DNA of 64,000 nt from Cryptomeria japonica (Eukaryota; Streptophyta; Pinopsida; Cupressales; Cupressaceae): the NCBI RefSeq assembly GCF_030272615.1, contig NC_081409.1, positions 472,684,573 through 472,748,572 on the forward strand, in the 5' to 3' direction. Shown one piece after another: positions 1 to 10,598 of this stretch (position 1 is the stretch's first letter; every line of letters starts with the position of its first letter). The notes beneath the pieces were generated by a model. The model searched no databases and had not been told where the DNA came from. It saw nothing but the letters and a program-made list of their open reading frames with translations. Both the position numbers and the translations under genes were made by a program.

Positions 1-1568
1 AATAGATACAAACCCATTAAGAATGTATGCATGAAATTCTTCATCAGTTAGGTTTGTTGGTGTGGGTTTATTCATCAATTCTATACTTTCCCTCTTATGA
101 AGTAACAAAATGTTGAACCAGAGACTAACCAATCCTCTCAATTCCCTTGCACGCCAGATTAATCTATCCATATCTTTCTCCAAGGCTGATATCTTAGATT
201 TTATAACCAAAATTTGACCATCAATAGCATTGGTCAATGACTCAATACCATCAAAATTGTTAGCTAAATGTTCCAACTAGGCCTTTTCCACTTTTGTTTT
301 TACCTCCAGTATAGCTGTAAGTTTGTTGGTGTTAGTACAAGACCTATATATACAACTGCACTGATTAAGAGCCTCATCAATCTTTGTTAGTTGCTCTATC
401 ATATTGACCTTGTATGATGTGATCATATTGTCACAGGTGACCTTCGTAGCTTCATCGTACCTCTCTATTAACTATCAGTTTGATATCTATTGAAGAGTTT
501 GAAACTCTTTTGCTATGTTTCCAGTCAAACTCTTAAGCTTACTAGAGGAGCTAGCTATCAAACTAGTGTATCCTGGAACTAGTTGCTGCAGAACCGGAAT
601 GGCCTACTCAATAACTTGCTTGTCTTATGTTCCTTCCTTCCTTAACTTCTGAGCTGCAACATACATCAATTGAAAACTGCTCATTTGCTCAATATTCCTC
701 TATCCAAAATCAACTTGAACATATGAGCCAAGTGCCAATAATGAATTACTAGACTCTCCAACCTACTGACTGGCACCGGTGGCTTCACCACTTGGTGTAG
801 TAACCTTCTCAACCTTAACCTCTTTTGTATGTACATTTGTTTCCAGAGGTTCAATATCCTCAAACTGTTTATTGTCTGTATCCACATCAATAACCTCTAC
901 ATCTAAAATGTTCTATTCTGGTGTATCCTGCTTATCATGCACATCTTCAATGTTATCTACCACTTTCTCTATATTATGTACAGGTGATACTGCCGGAGGA
1001 ATATCCTCTATTAGTTTATGTTCCAAAACTAGTGAGTCCAAACCTAATATACCTTTCCCCTTACCATCAATTGAGATGTCTTAAATACCAGACTTAGGAG
1101 GGAATACAGTTGGAGTAAAGAAATCACGTTTATGTACATAGGATTTTACCCATGCCTCGTGGGTCTCCTTAACTATTTCATTTAATCTACCTACCATTAG
1201 ACTCACATGTCGGTGTCTGCTCCAAAAAATTATTTTATTTGCATATTTCAGACACTACTGCAACTCCTCATCAGTTATTCTACCACAAACAATCAAATAT
1301 TTATCCTCTTTCAACTGTAGACAATATCCTAGCATCTAGCTTATTGTACAAATATTCTGGTATTTGTTTTTCAATCTCAAGTAATTCCTTCTTATATATA
1401 TCTAGGTATAACAAAACCACTTCTTCAATCTCATTTTGTTCCTTATCATCCATATGTACATAGTAATGTTGGATATTACTCAAAATTCCATCTTTAGTTA
1501 TTTGACTCTTCAGCTAATTTCTTCTTCTCTGTGGGTTTCCTCTTCTCCAAAATATTCTTTGGGGCTGC
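1..1568 (-). pseudogene. Element A ORF2, C-terminal segment (segment 4 of 4)
   Basis: This is the 3' part of ORF2 of element A, cut from the preceding segment (9601-10598) by element F. It includes a segment near 1200 reading SLMVGRLNEIVKETHEAWV and a piece at 1301-1483, both closely matched in element B (49440-49760). The last codons before base 1 match B around 50860, so only about 50 codons of this ORF lie beyond the window. The C-terminal third is rich in charged and heptad-like sequence and probably forms coiled coils. Several in-frame stops, mostly TAG, break it. The function is unknown. Confidence 0.75.
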
Positions 1569-2717
1569 TGTTAGGCCCAATATGGAAAGCTAATGTACTG
1601 AGAGGGGAGGGGTGAATCAGTACTCCAGAACTTTTCTTGAATAATTACTTTACTATTATGCATTAACAAAATAGTGCAGTAACATAAAATAAAGTTAAAA
1701 CAAATAGATAACAATCATACATGATTCACTCCATAACACATATATTTTGGTTACGCAGAAACTCTTGGTTAGAGAGAAAAACTGTGGTGGGGATGGCACC
1801 CACAACTTCACTACTGCAATAATAAAGAGTGCTCGATTAGAGCTACATTTTAGCTATTTCTGATAGCTTACCCTATTAGGAGTAACAAGGTCTGTTAGAT
1901 CTACCTTGCTAAAGGATTTTACAACATTTATTCTGAATGTTGCACCTGGTTAGAGGCTTTACAATCTATAGACTTGATTAGAGTCTTTTACCCTGTTAAA
2001 GGTTTCTCTTTTAACTTCACAATATTACAATAAAATCATTACAAATATCTGCAACTTTACATCTGAAATGTTATAGCAGATTCTATGTGCTCAGAATAGA
2101 TTACCTTGCTTATAGCATACCTCGGTAACCCATATAGTAACTCAGTAAACCCTTCTGTTTACTCTGTTCTTTGACTGTTCTCTAAAAACCTTCTCGGTGA
2201 CCTCTGTGTCTCTGTAACAGTCTTCCTTCATGCATACATACACTTTACTCATGCTATATAAATAGATCTCTTAAAACGGTGATCCAATTCATTGCTTTGA
2301 TCTTACAAACAAGATTCCTCGAATGAATAACTAAACAAAATATTTCATTGGTTAGATTGTCCTTGTAATCATACACAATCTTCTGGTGCAATTTCTAATG
2401 TAATAACAGTTAGATGTGCCTCGATCTTGTAACACGTTTTCATATCCATGTCCAGGTTCAATGTATCTGGTAACACGTTTCACGTGGTGTATGTCAACTT
2501 GGTGTGTTATCTTTACTGCTCAGTAGTCTCAAAAAGATACTCGGTAGACAACTCGGTGTATATTGCATTCTGTGACTGCCTTCCTCTATAACCGACTAGA
2601 CTGTGCATACCGACTTCTCTATGTGTACCAATTGCATGATTCGGTAGTGCTAACCGACTAGAATATATAGTATGACTTTGAATATAAAAACTAATGGCAA
2701 CTTGATAAGTAGTAACA
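1569..2717 (-). repeat. Element F 3' LTR
   Basis: This LTR of 1,149 bp matches 8452-9600 base for base in length. Read on the minus strand it starts TGTTAC at 2717 and ends CTAACA at 1569. The outer flank at 1564-1568 is GCTGC, the left copy of the target-site duplication. Confidence 0.93.
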
Positions 2718-2730
2718 ATCTCCCCTTTTG
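2718..2730 (-). promoter_or_regulatory. Element F polypurine tract
   Basis: On the minus strand the bases next to the 3' LTR read CAAAAGGGGAGAT, the usual place for the plus-strand primer. Further copies of similar AAAGGGGGAG tracts lie upstream in the 3' untranslated part, for example near 3045-3055. Repeated tracts of this kind are a known Sirevirus feature. Confidence 0.75.
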
Positions 2731-3341
2731 ACATTAGTTGAGATGTTTGACAAAAACTACTTTCAAAGTCATAACTCAAAAATCTATATACTTTGCAAAA
2801 TGACTATACTCAATAGTAAATACAATAGTTAATGAAATAGTATATTCAGATATACTCCCCTTATCATTATACTATACATAACTCTGATTTTGCATGCTCG
2901 GTTATGTGCTTGTGTGCTCTGCTTACTATCCTTGGATATTCTGCATACTCTGCTCGGTATACTCCCCCTGTATACAATACTCTGAATACTATATCAAAAC
3001 TGTATTACCAAAACTATATTACTCCCCAAATATATTATATTACTCCCCCTTTTTGACAAACATCAAAAACTTAATCTCCATTTGGGGGTGGTAACTAATC
3101 AAAAATAGATTTATACTTCTTTCGGGCGTCGGTCAAGGCGACAGAGAGTGCATCCTTTACACTTTCCATTAAAGAATTTTGTGCTTGAATATCAGCTAAT
3201 AGTGATATTAAGCCATCAAGAGTGCTTCCCTCTTGTGTAGTAGATAGGTGTGTAGCTCAGTTAATCTGATCTTGAACTGATGAAAGATGAGGAAGGAATA
3301 ATGTCTGGAGTGTCATTATATCCATCCTGATCTTATGCTCT
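2731..3341 (-). other. Element F 3' untranslated region
   Basis: This stretch between the ORF2 stop and the 3' LTR holds several C-runs on the plus strand (ACTCCCC near 2853, 2960, 3022, 3042), which are repeated polypurine tracts on the element's strand. The short predicted ORFs here have no counterpart in the sister elements. No gene is supported. Confidence 0.5.
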
Positions 3342-6300
3342 TCATTTCTGAGTTCTAGTTGTTTGAGCCATGAGCTGTTGAAGCTTGGTATAAAAATTCT
3401 GAAGTGAATTTGGCTCTGTGGTCAACTTATTTGAGAGATCGGTGATCTCTTTTTCAATTGCATCAGTTTTATTCTTGATATCTTTAATGAATATGGAAAA
3501 TGTGCAAAGTTTCTGAAATAAATAAAGAATATGCTTGAGTTGAGGAGACAACTCAACAATGAATTTGACAAGTTTGACTTTGCCAATAGCAAGAGATTTT
3601 TGTACCTCTTCTATCATTTTTGCAGTAAGCTCCTTGTCTTTGAGCTTGCTCAACTACTCAGATGCATCAACTCTAGATGTTTCTATTTGATTAAGGAGTT
3701 CATCCAGTTGAATGTGGATGGCTGCATCAGTTGACACTGTAGTTGAAGGTAGCATATCTGTTAGCAGTGTCTTTACCTTCTGAAGTACTTTATTCTTCTT
3801 TTGAATAGCCATCTGTTTTTCTTGTTCGGCCTTTGCTTTGCATAGTTCACCGAAATTAGTAAGTTCTTACCCCTTAAATTTTGAGATATCCACATTGGGC
3901 AACACTATCAGTTTAGTCAAATCAATTTTGAAACTATGCTTTTTCACCTTCTTCTCTTTACCTTTGGTTAGTTGGACCAAGACAATAGCTTGAGAGGCTT
4001 GCTGACCCTCGGTAGGTTGCTCGGTAGAGGCAACACTTTGGTCGATTCCTATAGCTGTTGTGGTGTCTTTTGGTGTCTCAGTACTAGGTGTCTTAGCTGC
4101 TACATTTCTAGTGCTTGACGGTGCTTGAGAGGTCTTTTCTTGAGTAGTCTCTTCTCCTGTTACAGACTTGTGACCTTTGGTGCCTTGTGCTGTATCTTTA
4201 GGAGCTTCGGTAGAGATAGGTTGAGTGATCGGCGGATAAGGTTGAACTTGTACTAACACAGATTCACTAGATACAAGTTTTGCATATGTAGTGCCTTTGA
4301 TCATCTCTTGCTCCTGTTCCTATTCTTCTCCATCCATGACATCTTCATCAATTTGAATAGTGTCAGTCGGGTCTTGCTCAGTAGCGTCAGGACCGTGCTT
4401 GGTGACATCAAGATCTTGTTCGGTGACATCAACAATTTCAACTTTAGATTGTTCACCGACATCTTTTATTTTGAAGATTTCCTACCATTTTTCTTTTGTC
4501 TCATTCTCTACATCAATGTATAGCCCATTCATCAAATTTAAGGCTCTCTGTTTGACAAGAAATTTAGAATTGTAGGTTGTCAAATGTTCTTTAATTTCTG
4601 CTATAGACATATCAGGAAATAGATGGACTAGACTTCTTTCTCTAATTTGTTTTTCTGAGTCCATTCCATATTTCCACCTGTTATCAATATGCAAGTAAAG
4701 TTCATTTGGAAGTGACTTTACTAGTTCTAATGGAGCTAGCCGAAACTTTAGAAGGGTACAGATGATAGCTTCTTCAATTTGTCTCTTCTCATCATTATTC
4801 CTAGTCTCATACTTGACATATCTAAAGGAACCAAATCCACCATATTCTTTTATATTTGCACAAAAGTTTTCAACACTATGTATATTTACCTTCTTGCTTT
4901 TGACAATTTGGAATTTGATGGCATCCTCAAATTCTGTATCACTAGAATCTTTTGCCAAAATGAGTCTCTGAGTAGATTTCTTGAAGGTCTTGGTTACCTT
5001 GGGAATAGTAACACACTTTTGTCTCTTATTTGGTGATGCAGCTGATGCTCTTGTATTAGGTCTCTTTGTTGGAGGAGTCGGTAGGGCCTTTGGAATGTCC
5101 TGTTTCTTTCTTTTCAATACTTTACCCTTAGGCAGTTCGATGCTCAATGTTATTGCTGTCTCTTGAGCTTCTTATTCCTCTTCGGTGATGGCAGGAGTAT
5201 CTTTGATAGGTGTGGAGGAAGATTCTTCTCCGAATTTCTCAGATAATGCCTTAATCATCTTTGGAGCCTTTCTTGTAGCTTTAGGTACTACAATGCTCAT
5301 TTTTACCTTTTCTTTAACTTCTTCATAAGTTCTGTATCTCAGCTCGGTAGCATGCCTTGGCAATGTAAGAAATGCATCAATTTGCTGTTGTGTGATATCA
5401 TAGTCAATCTCGTAACCCATTGGTGGCAAAGATTGAGTCCTTGGTTCCATAGCATTCACATAACAGTAATCGGTGTCTACCTCAGCATATATCATCTTTA
5501 TATTTCTCTACCAGCTGGGGTGGAATCTGGTACCTGTTGTGCATCTTCTCTTGAAATTTGCTGAAGTAGCCATCCATGATATCATTGAAATTATCTCCCA
5601 ATTTCTTGATAAAGTCATTAATTTGATGGGTGATTGGTCGGTGTAGCTCCCAAACTACTTTATCAACTAATGGAAAGAATTTCTCAAAGTAGAAAAACAT
5701 GCATACAAGAAGTGAACCAAACTTCAGTGTATTTGCTGAGTTGTTCTTCTTTGGCTTCCTTATTGTGTTTAGACTCTCAAACAAGTTTTTCAATAACACT
5801 TCACATAAGTCAACTTTCATTCCCTTTTTCACTATTTTATAGGCTAAGTCAACTGCTGCACAAGGTACACTATTTTCCCTTGCTGATTGGAAGAAACAGT
5901 AACCAATTACTCTAATTGCAAACTTAAGTTTTGCATCAGTGACATTGTTCAATTTCAGTCCTCAGTAATCAGATTCTACTCCAGTTAAACTGATTAACTC
6001 CTTTTGTGATATCATCTTCTGTTCTCGTGCATGATCATAGATAGGATACCCGGTGATTACATGAATGATTTCCTTAGTGATTTTGAATGGTTTCTCCTCT
6101 AGCCACATGAAATCATCATGAACTCTGCTCAAAACAAATTTAACCCACTGGGGTTTGAACACACAGGGATAGGTTAGGGCTTCAGTTAATCCCTTGATTT
6201 TGATATTCTCGTACTTGCTATCCATTTTTCCATTGGTACATAGTTCATCATATGTGTCACTTATCTCAACATGACCGAGTTCTTCAACACGACATTTGGT

Positions 6301-6459
6301 GAAGAATCTAACATCTTCGACTAACAAGACTCGATCCGGGATGAGTGAGAAGGCAGTTTTATCATCCGGTTCGGAGGTGACTTTAGGAGTCAAAGAGTAT
6401 TTCAGAGAGGGCTTCTCTACATTCTTGACAACTATGGGATCTTGGATCTTGGGTGCCAT
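3342..6459 (-). pseudogene. Element F ORF2: ~1,040-codon protein of unknown function in place of pol
   Basis: ORF2 starts at ATG 6459 and can be followed to the stop at 3342. The N-terminal third is compact and conserved among the sister elements: a cysteine-containing CRVEELG block, a KITKEIIHVITGYP block and a VIGYCFF block are recognisable in elements A, B and C. The middle is Lys/Pro/Thr/Ser-rich and looks like a linker. The last ~100 codons form a charged, heptad-patterned segment, probably coiled coil. Breaks are a TGA near 5960, a frameshift near 5490, and further TAG and TAA stops. No RT, integrase, protease or RNase H motif occurs. Layout and position resemble the env-like ORF of Sireviruses, or the domain annotated as putative plant transposon protein; both are guesses from memory of family patterns. 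It is not recognised with certainty. Confidence 0.7.
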
Positions 6460-7007
6460 GTGTAAATTTCAGATAAAACTAGCAAACTAATCTTAGGGTT
6501 TGATGGTTTACAAATGGCAGACGCTTCACACTCAGTAGATAATAGCAATTTGACAAGATCGGTAAACTAGCTTAACAGTGTGATGAGATTTAATGTAAAT
6601 ACCTTGGATTCACTTTGAATGAGGTTTGATCACCTTGATTCGATCTGTTATGCTCTCTTGAAAACTTGGTGAATGAAAATGACTGCGAAAATACCTTTAA
6701 GTACACAAAATTCCTTATCGGGCTCCGTGCGGGTTAGGTCAAAAACATTAAATGCACTCGGTTCACCTTTTAACCGATTTACTCTTTTTTTTTCATTTTA
6801 ATCAAGTAACCAAATTTCCTTCATTTACCGACTTGACAGGCTTCCTATATTCACCGACTTGACAGGTTTCCTGTAAAGTACTTTTGATAGAATTTCAAAC
6901 TTACTAATGCATCTTAACTATGTAGATTTTGAATTCAGTACATAATAGAATAGGAACTGTTATGATTTTAACCTTCAGAGAATGCAGTCCCTTCATACCT
7001 TTGCTGA
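6460..7007 (-). other. Element F spacer between ORF1 and ORF2
   Basis: This AT-rich stretch separates the Gag-like ORF stop from the ORF2 start. Autonomous Ty1/copia elements would continue into protease and integrase here. I see no coding signal. Elements A (27857-28234), B (47393-47763) and C (44162-44615) have spacers of similar size at the same place, so the loss of pol predates the split of these families. Confidence 0.55.
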
Positions 7008-8389
7008 TTAATTTGGAATGGGTGCACCTAACTCGGTAGGTAAGGTGCTTTCTTTATTTGACACAATTTCCTTCTTTTTCCAAATCATCTTTAATTTTTC
7101 TTTTATCTCTTCAGTGTCTCCTCTAGGTTGATCTCTGCAATCTCCAGCTAAGTGTCCAACTTTGTGACAATGAAAACATGCCATGCCAGGATTTCTCCAT
7201 GATCTTCGGTTGTTCATTCCAAACCTTATAAAATAGTTGGCACTTATATGTCCATATCGTCCACAACATTCGCACCATATCCTTGTATTGTAATCCCATG
7301 GTACTATTGTATATTGTCGGTAAGGATTTTTGTGAGTTCCGTAACCTCTAGGGTTTGCTCGGTGTCCAGACCACATGTAGTTCTTTTGCTTAAGCCAACA
7401 CTTCTCAGTACTTTGTCCATATCTATTGTACTTTATACAAAACCCTTTGAATTTTGCCTTCTGATAATTGTTAATAGACTTTGTCCTACATTGATTAGAT
7501 GTGTGACCATATTTATTGCAATTGTAACAATAACCATTGGACTTAGTGATATTCGGTTGCTTACCTTTTCTGATTTGGCATATGTTGGCAGTATGACCTT
7601 GATTTCCACAGTAGTAGCAAACAGGCTTCTTTCTTTTGATGTTATTCCTTTTTCCAGCTTGCTTTGATGATTCTCCTCTCTCGGTAGTATGAATTCCTTT
7701 CTCAGTAGATTCTTTTCCTTTGTAACCGAGTCTTGCATCTTTGTTGGGTCTTCTTGTATTCAGTTGCTCATCCAACATCTTTGATGCTTCATAACTCTTC
7801 TTCAATGTTTCTTTGGATTTCTTCTCTATTTCAAGTTCATCGGTCAACCTTGATACTTCAAGTTTTAATGCTTGATTTTCATCATTCTTCAAAATTCCTT
7901 CATGATGTGCATAACCTAGTTGATCTATCATATTTTTTTGAATCCCAGTTAACCTTGTGATTTCATCATTCTTATCAGATACTAAGACTTCAATTTGTTG
8001 TTTCTCTCTTTGTAGATCTCTTTCTTTATCCTCTTCTATCCTCAATGCATCTAGATTTTCAGTCATTTGTGTATTGAAATGTTCATGTTCTCTTTTCATT
8101 GCTTTTAGTTGATCAACCGGTGCTTTGTTCTTTTCTTTCAATACTCCAATAATTTCTTTAGTCTCTTTAGATATACTGTTCTCAGATGATGTCTCAATTT
8201 GTTCCACTTAATCTTGAGAATCCTGCAAGGTTCCACTAACTCTTGAGAATCCTGCAAGTCATCAGATAATCTTCTTCTTACTTTCAGAGATTTTTGCATT
8301 TGCCTTTGCATGTCTGCAATCACTTGATTAGCATGATCCAACTCTTCTTGCAGATACACAATCCTTCGAGATTGTTTATAGCCTTCCAT
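7008..8389 (-). pseudogene. gag: Element F ORF1: Gag-like coiled-coil / CCHC zinc-knuckle protein
   Basis: The reading frame starts at ATG 8389, giving a charged helical N-terminus, and continues in another frame to a stop at 7008. The frame change is explained by a 29-bp tandem duplication at 8202-8259; one unit alone would keep a single frame. Residues about 20-150 of the downstream part are Glu/Lys-rich heptads, a likely coiled coil. Five CCHC-type knuckles follow at about residues 197, 227, 257, 312 and 344. The first, second and fifth are intact (CX2CX4HX4C). The third has lost one Cys and the His, and the fourth its last Cys. Nucleocapsid-type knuckles bind element RNA during particle assembly. 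No protease or pol is fused downstream. Confidence 0.82.
8202..8259. repeat. 29-bp tandem duplication inside Gag ORF of element F
   Basis: Two adjacent 29-bp units start TTCCACT at 8202 and 8231 and differ at about three positions. Because 29 is not a multiple of three, the duplication shifts the Gag frame. Confidence 0.85.
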
Positions 8390-8437
8390 TGATAAGATCT
8401 TTCTCTTTAGGTAGTTAAACCCTTTTCCAAGATTCAA

Positions 8438-8449
8438 GCTCTGATACCA
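8438..8449 (-). promoter_or_regulatory. Element F primer binding site (tRNA-iMet type)
   Basis: The minus strand reads TGGTATCAGAGC two bases inside the 5' LTR, the standard plant initiator-Met tRNA complement used by Ty1/copia and many Ty3/gypsy elements. Confidence 0.9.
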
Positions 8450-8451
8450 AT

Positions 8452-9600
8452 TGTTAGGCCCAATATGGAAAGCTAATGTACTGAGAGGGGAGGGGTGAAT
8501 CAGTACTCCAAAACTTTTCTTGAATAATAACTTTACTGTTATGCATAAACAGAATAGTGCAGTAACATAAAATAAAGTTAAAACAAATAGATAACAATCA
8601 TACATGATTCACTCCATAACACATATATTTTGGTTACGCAGAAACTCTTGGTTAGAGAGAAAAACTGCAGTGGGGATGGCACCCACAACTTCACTACTGC
8701 AATAACAAAGAGTGCTCAGTTAGAGCTACATTTTAGCTATTTCTGATAGCTTACCCTGTTAGGAGTAAAAAGATCTGTTAGATCTACCTTGCTAAAGGAT
8801 TTTACAATATTTATTCCGAATGCTGCACCTGGTTAGAGGCTTTACAATTTATAGACTTGATTAGAGTCTTTTACCCTGTTAAAGGTTTCTCTTTTAACTT
8901 CACAATATTACAATAAAATCATTACAAATATCTGCAACTTTACATCTGAAATGTTACAGCAGATTCTATGTGCTTAGAATAGATTACCTTGCTTATAGCA
9001 TACCTCGGTAACCCATATAGTAACTTGGTAAACCCTTCTGTTTACTTTGTTCTTCGACTATTCTTTGAAAACCTTCTCGGTGACCTCTATGTCTCTGTAA
9101 CAATCTTCCTTCATGCATACATACACTTCACTCATGTTGTATAAATAGATCTCTTAAAATGGTGATCCAATTCATTGCTTCGATCTTACAAACAAGATTC
9201 CTCAAATGAATAACGAAACAAAATATTTCATTGGCTAGATTGTCCTTGTAATCATACACAATCTTCTGGTGCAATTTCCAATGTAATAACAGTTAGATGT
9301 GCCTCGATCTTGTAACACGTTTTCATATGCATGTCCAGGTTCAATGTATCTAGTAACACGTTTCGCTTGGTGTATGTCAACTCGGTGTGTTATCTTTACT
9401 GCTCGGTAGTCTCAAAAAGATACTCGGTAGACAACTCGGTGTATACTGCGTTCTGTGACTGCTTTCTTCTGTAACCGACTAGACTGTGCATACCGACTTC
9501 TCTATGTGTACCGACTGCATGATTCGGTAGTGCCAACCAACTAGAATATATAGTATGACTTTGAGTATAAAAACTAATGGCAACTTGATAAGTAGTAATA
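8452..9600 (-). repeat. Element F 5' LTR
   Basis: This is the partner of the 1569-2717 LTR, of the same 1,149-bp length. Most differences from the other copy are transitions. It is followed by GCTGC at 9601-9605, the right copy of the target-site duplication. Confidence 0.93.
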
Positions 9601-10598
9601 GCTGCCGGAGGGGTGACCTTTACTTTCTATTTCTTTCCTTCCTTAGGCTTCTTCCTCTATATCCCGAGGTAAATCTTGGGAATCTTTGAGGGTACAACAT
9701 TAGTATAAGAACTTGATTCAATAGGGGCAATATAAGTTTTTGATTTCTTCCTCTTGAATACACCCTTGTCAGTTGTTGTCATCGGTGGAGTCTGAACTGC
9801 TGTCGAAGATGACCCTTCTGCTAGTCCAATGATCTATTTGATTTCAAAGGACATTTTCTCCATAGCTTCCCCAACCTTCTTGGTTTTTGCTTCCCTCTTC
9901 TTCTTGCTAAAATCTATCTGAACTGTAGATTCCTTTTTCTTTGTTTTCCTAAAGGCTTTCTCAGGTTCATCAACCAGGGTATCAATAAGAGTCTTGGCAT
10001 ATAAGCCCAAGATCTCAGCATCAACCTCATAGCCCATCTCAACGATCCAGACCTTTTGTGGTTGCACTGCCTCATCAATGTTTCATCCCTCTTCACCATA
10101 AAGCATATTTTTGTAGAGTATTTATCACCAATATGCTTAAGCACTCTTTCTCTTTTCTTCATTGCTTTCTGAAATGATATTAAATAACCTCATAAAATGG
10201 AGTCCCTCACTTTGTCCTGTCCCAAGCCTCTTATAAATTTTTTGATTTGTTTCCCTATCGGCATATCAAATGCCCATTGTATTTTACTGGATCCTGGTAA
10301 TGTATTTTACCGGATCCCGGTAACTCATTCTGAAAGAAAAACATCAAGCAAACAATAAGGTTGCCATACCAAAAACACCTTTCTTCTTACCCTTAATCTT
10401 CCCTAGCTTTAAAATTAGCTCTTCATAGATCCATTGAAAAAGTTTATACCTATCATTTTCTTTGACCATCTTATGAGCATAGTAAATACATGAACTAGAA
10501 ACAGAGTTCAATCAATTTGATTGGGTTACCTTGTAACCAATGATCATACTTGAAAATTGACAAACATTGTCTCTGATAGTACTTATCCTCATTGATCA
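9601..10598 (-). pseudogene. Element A ORF2, middle segment (segment 3 of 4)
   Basis: This segment lies between the insertions of E and F. At 9834-10067 it encodes a KVWIVEMGYEVDAEILGLYAK stretch matching element B at 48738-48947, followed by a Lys-rich linker. Removing E joins this segment to 23160-23429 in frame. A short imperfect tandem repeat of about 22 bp lies near 10280-10325. The function is unknown. Confidence 0.72.

Larger units (their letters stand above)
1569..9600 (-). mobile_element. Element F: complete pol-less LTR retrotransposon
   Basis: The element is 8,032 bp with two LTRs of exactly 1,149 bp (1569-2717 and 8452-9600) and a perfect 5-bp target-site duplication GCTGC at 1564-1568 and 9601-9605. 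In minus orientation the order is 5' LTR (right copy), primer binding site (8438-8449), Gag-like ORF1, spacer, ORF2, polypurine tract, 3' LTR (left copy). The LTRs start TG and end CA; one copy has CA changed to TA. My hand alignment of the LTRs gives roughly 54 substitutions and no net indel, about 95 percent identity. There is no pol gene, so it is non-autonomous. It is the youngest insertion in element A's ORF2 that I can date by LTR comparison, similar to E. Confidence 0.93.
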
